NCBI GenBank assembly: GCA_964405665.1
Contig: CAYOOT010000015.1
Location: 1-44,176, forward strand
Source: CAYOOT01 sp964405665
GTDB taxonomy: Bacteria; Bdellovibrionota_C; UBA2361; SZUA-149; CAZDWZ01
Length of the DNA stretch: 44,176 nucleotides
Direction of reading: 5' to 3'
Part shown: positions 41,967 through 44,176 of the stretch, piece after piece
How the letters are laid out: each line of letters starts with the position of its first letter
Numbering within the stretch: the stretch's first letter is position 1
Program-made: the position numbers and the translations under genes
The notes under the pieces: model-generated
The model's input: only the letters and a program-made list of their open reading frames with translations
Databases searched by the model: none
Told to the model about the DNA's origin: nothing

Positions 41967-44176
41967 TTATTTTAATAATTCCAAGTTGGGCTTATAAATA
42001 ATCACCCCACTAACAATGGCACCACTAGAAGTAGAAATATCCAATGGAATCTCTTCTGCAGAATTAAAAATATACTTTGTCGCCTTAGCTTGACTATTTG
42101 CATAGATCATACAACTTACATACTGATTACTTTCATCCTTACAAACACCAATGGTAAAATTACCATCTGGTTTAACACTCAGACTACTTGCCATTGCACT
42201 TGCTCCTACTTCCCAAATATGAATCACCCTATTTCCTTTTTCCCGATCCATTTTTAATAAGAGATCTTTTGCTGAATCCCCTACTGCATTCGCAGTATAC
42301 GCCAACCTAAAGTTCCCTACATCTTCAAATCTATTGACTATCGAACCATTTAAATTTATGGCAACTGCATTATATTTCTTATTCTTTCCTTTCCCGCTCA
42401 TTGTTTTAAAAATCAATTCATCAACTCCATCGGAATCCACATCGCCACAACCACGTAAATTAACTCCCTTGTAACCACTAGGCAAGGATACCCGGATTTG
42501 ATTATTATCTCCCTTATGTTTATAAAAAAGATTTGAATTCCTAATATAAGCCATCTCTTTTTCCTTCGAACTATCAAAATTGCATCCTATAATAAAGTAA
42601 TCCTTAGTACTTCCAAAATATTCTACACTTATCCCTTCCGAATCTTCTTTAAAAGTCCAGGAAATATTTTTTCCTTTTTTATGAGAAAGAATCGCCAACT
42701 CTGCTCCCCCATCTCCATCATAATCAGAGTTTGCAACTTGACTATTCTCACTTCCTAATAGTACATCATCTCCGCTATTATCCCCATTAGATACTTCAGT
42801 TGTTCCTAAAGTAATCCATTGATTTTTTCCCCTGTAAAATAATGACACATCGCTAATTCCATCTTGATCAAAATCTAATGGAGATGGTGGCACTGATACC
42901 TCAACCGGATCTGAACCATTGCCTTCTTGATCCCATACACTTAAGGCATATTCCCCAATGATTAAAGGTGTTGTTAATTGCGCTGTCCAGACTCCGGAGT
43001 TATCAGCAGTTGAAGTAGCCACTGCAATATTATTGGCAAATATCTGCACAAATGTATTAGGAATTGCAGTTCCTACTAAAGTATCAATTGGAGTATTCTG
43101 AGAACCGGAATTAATCATAATTGTTGGAGCATTTGGCGAAGGTGTAGGTATTGGAGTTGGAGTTGGGATAGGTGATGGTATAGGAATATAAGAAGTTGTA
43201 TCAATTACAATTGCTTTGTTAGCTCCAAGTGAATTAGCTGCTCCTGGAGTAGCTAAAGTAAGTGTTGCACTATTGCCTGCTGCATCCTTAATTGTTCCAC
43301 TATTTAGTCTTAAAGAATTTGTTGCTACATAATCAAGATCTGAGGACATATCTCCTGTTTGCACTGTATAATTAAAAGTCAATGTACTACTTCCTGAACC
43401 ATAAGAATAAGTAACATTTCTATTTGCAATTCCTGTTTCTAAAGTTAGCGACGGCATTCCACCAGTGGTATTTACTACTACTACCTCTGTGAAAGTTACA
43501 GTAATCGCGATGATATCATCTGCTACATAAGTGCCATTGGCAGTTAAAGAAGAAACTGAGCTAACGGTTGCTGCTGTTGTATCGTAAGTAATCATAAATT
43601 GTGTAGCTGCTAAGTTATTATTCCCCGCCACATCAACTGCCACACTAGAATTAATATTGACAGTGACCACACCATCAGCTGTTGGGGTAATGTCTGCTGT
43701 GTATGTTGTTCCACTTCCAGCAAAATTCCCCGCAGTCCCATTTCCTACTGTGATATCTGTAACTATAAAATTACTTACTGATTCAGAAAAAGTAATTGTA
43801 ACTGGAATCGGAGACGTTGCAGTTGAACTGCTTGCTGAAGATGTAATCGATACTGTTGGAGCGGTGGTGTCAATTATAATTGATTTATTTGCACCAAGAG
43901 AATTCGCTGCTCCGGGGCTAGCTAGGGTTAGAGTAGCATTATTATTTGACCCATCTTTAATTGTTCCACCGTTTAACACTAAAGAATTTGTTGCAACATA
44001 ATCTAAGTCTGAAGATGTATCTCCAGCTTGTACTGTATAATTAAAAGTTAAGGCAGTTCCGCCTGAGCCTGAACTGTAAGATACGTTTCTATCTGTCGCA
44101 CCAGTTTCTAAAGTTATGTAAGGAGTTCCTCCTCCTGTATTTACTGTTACGGCTTCAGAGAAATTTACGATAACTG
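41967..44176 (-). CDS. Large Ig-like repeat surface protein with FG-GAP-like C-terminus (5' end outside window)
   Basis: The frame stays open to the right edge, so at least 736 codons are present and the N-terminus is missing. From the N-terminal side: an Ig-like repeat of about 110 residues (LETGATDRNVSYSSGSGGTA, SDLDYVATNSLVLNGGTIKD), a different Ig-like unit (VSITSSASSSTATSPIPVTI), then a second copy of the first type (SDLDYVATNSLRLNSGTIKD). A PTPIPTPSP linker and another Ig-like domain (QNTPIDTLVGTAIPNTFVQI) follow. The C-terminal 280 residues have FG-GAP/VCBS-like units with calcium-loop motifs (DFDQDGISDV, DYDGDGGAE, DVDSDGVDE). An extracellular adhesin or cell-surface protein is likely; no LPXTG or autotransporter barrel is visible. 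Confidence 0.88.
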   Translation of the reverse strand, partial: VIVNFSEAVTVNTGGGTPYITLETGATDRNVSYSSGSGGTALTFNYTVQAGDTSSDLDYVATNSLVLNGGTIKDGSNNNATLTLASPGAANSLGANKSIIIDTTAPTVSITSSASSSTATSPIPVTITFSESVSNFIVTDITVGNGTAGNFAGSGTTYTADITPTADGVVTVNINSSVAVDVAGNNNLAATQFMITYDTTAATVSSVSSLTANGTYVADDIIAITVTFTEVVVVNTTGGMPSLTLETGIANRNVTYSYGSGSSTLTFNYTVQTGDMSSDLDYVATNSLRLNSGTIKDAAGNSATLTLATPGAANSLGANKAIVIDTTSYIPIPSPIPTPTPIPTPSPNAPTIMINSGSQNTPIDTLVGTAIPNTFVQIFANNIAVATSTADNSGVWTAQLTTPLIIGEYALSVWDQEGNGSDPVEVSVPPSPLDFDQDGISDVSLFYRGKNQWITLGTTEVSNGDNSGDDVLLGSENSQVANSDYDGDGGAELAILSHKKGKNISWTFKEDSEGISVEYFGSTKDYFIIGCNFDSSKEKEMAYIRNSNLFYKHKGDNNQIRVSLPSGYKGVNLRGCGDVDSDGVDELIFKTMSGKGKNKKYNAVAINLNGSIVNRFEDVGNFRLAYTANAVGDSAKDLLLKMDREKGNRVIHIWEVGASAMASSLSVKPDGNFTIGVCKDESNQYVSCMIYANSQAKATKYIFNSAEEIPLDISTSSGAIVSGVIIYKPNLELLK

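Overview
The window is AT-rich bacterial chromosome from a Gram-negative organism. Evidence for an outer membrane is a secreted beta-barrel-like protein, an HlyD/FtsX-type efflux system and a large Ig/FG-GAP surface protein. The housekeeping genes (minCDE, ftsK, gltX, purT, folD, gcvTHP, amtB) look proteobacterial or from a neighbouring phylum, but I cannot fix the lineage from sequence alone. No rRNA, tRNA, CRISPR array or complete insertion sequence was seen.

Left half (1-26.3 kb), ordinary metabolism and cell division: a partial coiled/hydrophobic protein of unknown function (minus); a folD-gcvT-gcvH-gcvP one-carbon operon (minus); minC-minD-minE (minus), divergent from gltX; a DUF3187-like outer-membrane protein and an ammonium transporter (minus); a small membrane protein and an ABC exporter (plus); a 742-residue protein with a caspase-like His-Gly / Asp-Ala-Cys pair (minus); a HelD-like helicase (plus); purT and ftsK (minus); and a two-gene unit of an acidic protein and an RMD1/DUF155-like membrane protein (plus). 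Gaps in the first 20.6 kb hold a dispersed family of paired GC-rich palindromes (REP/BIME-like, six loci) and one MITE-like element of about 255 bp with 16-bp terminal inverted repeats.

Right half (26.4-41.9 kb), a stress, low-oxygen and dormancy island: two intact universal stress proteins and remnants of a third, a zinc alcohol dehydrogenase, PEP synthase and D-lactate dehydrogenase in one run, a fused isoaspartyl methyltransferase/erythromycin-esterase-like protein, a ribosome hibernation factor, a family X DNA polymerase, and an ABC-ATPase/FtsX/HlyD efflux operon. The large gaps here carry a shared dyad, TTATGA-N6-TCATAA, found seven times and in most cases 67-84 bp before a start codon. 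This is the geometry of a CRP/FNR-superfamily operator. By eye I found none in the gaps of the left half, and the palindromic repeats of the left half are absent here. The simplest reading is one regulon for surviving oxygen or energy limitation: fermentative redox balance, ribosome silencing, protein and DNA repair, and efflux. The regulator is not encoded in the window.

Right edge (42-44.2 kb): the C-terminal part of a large surface protein with near-identical Ig-like repeats, a proline-rich linker and FG-GAP-like calcium-loop repeats; its N-terminus lies beyond the window.
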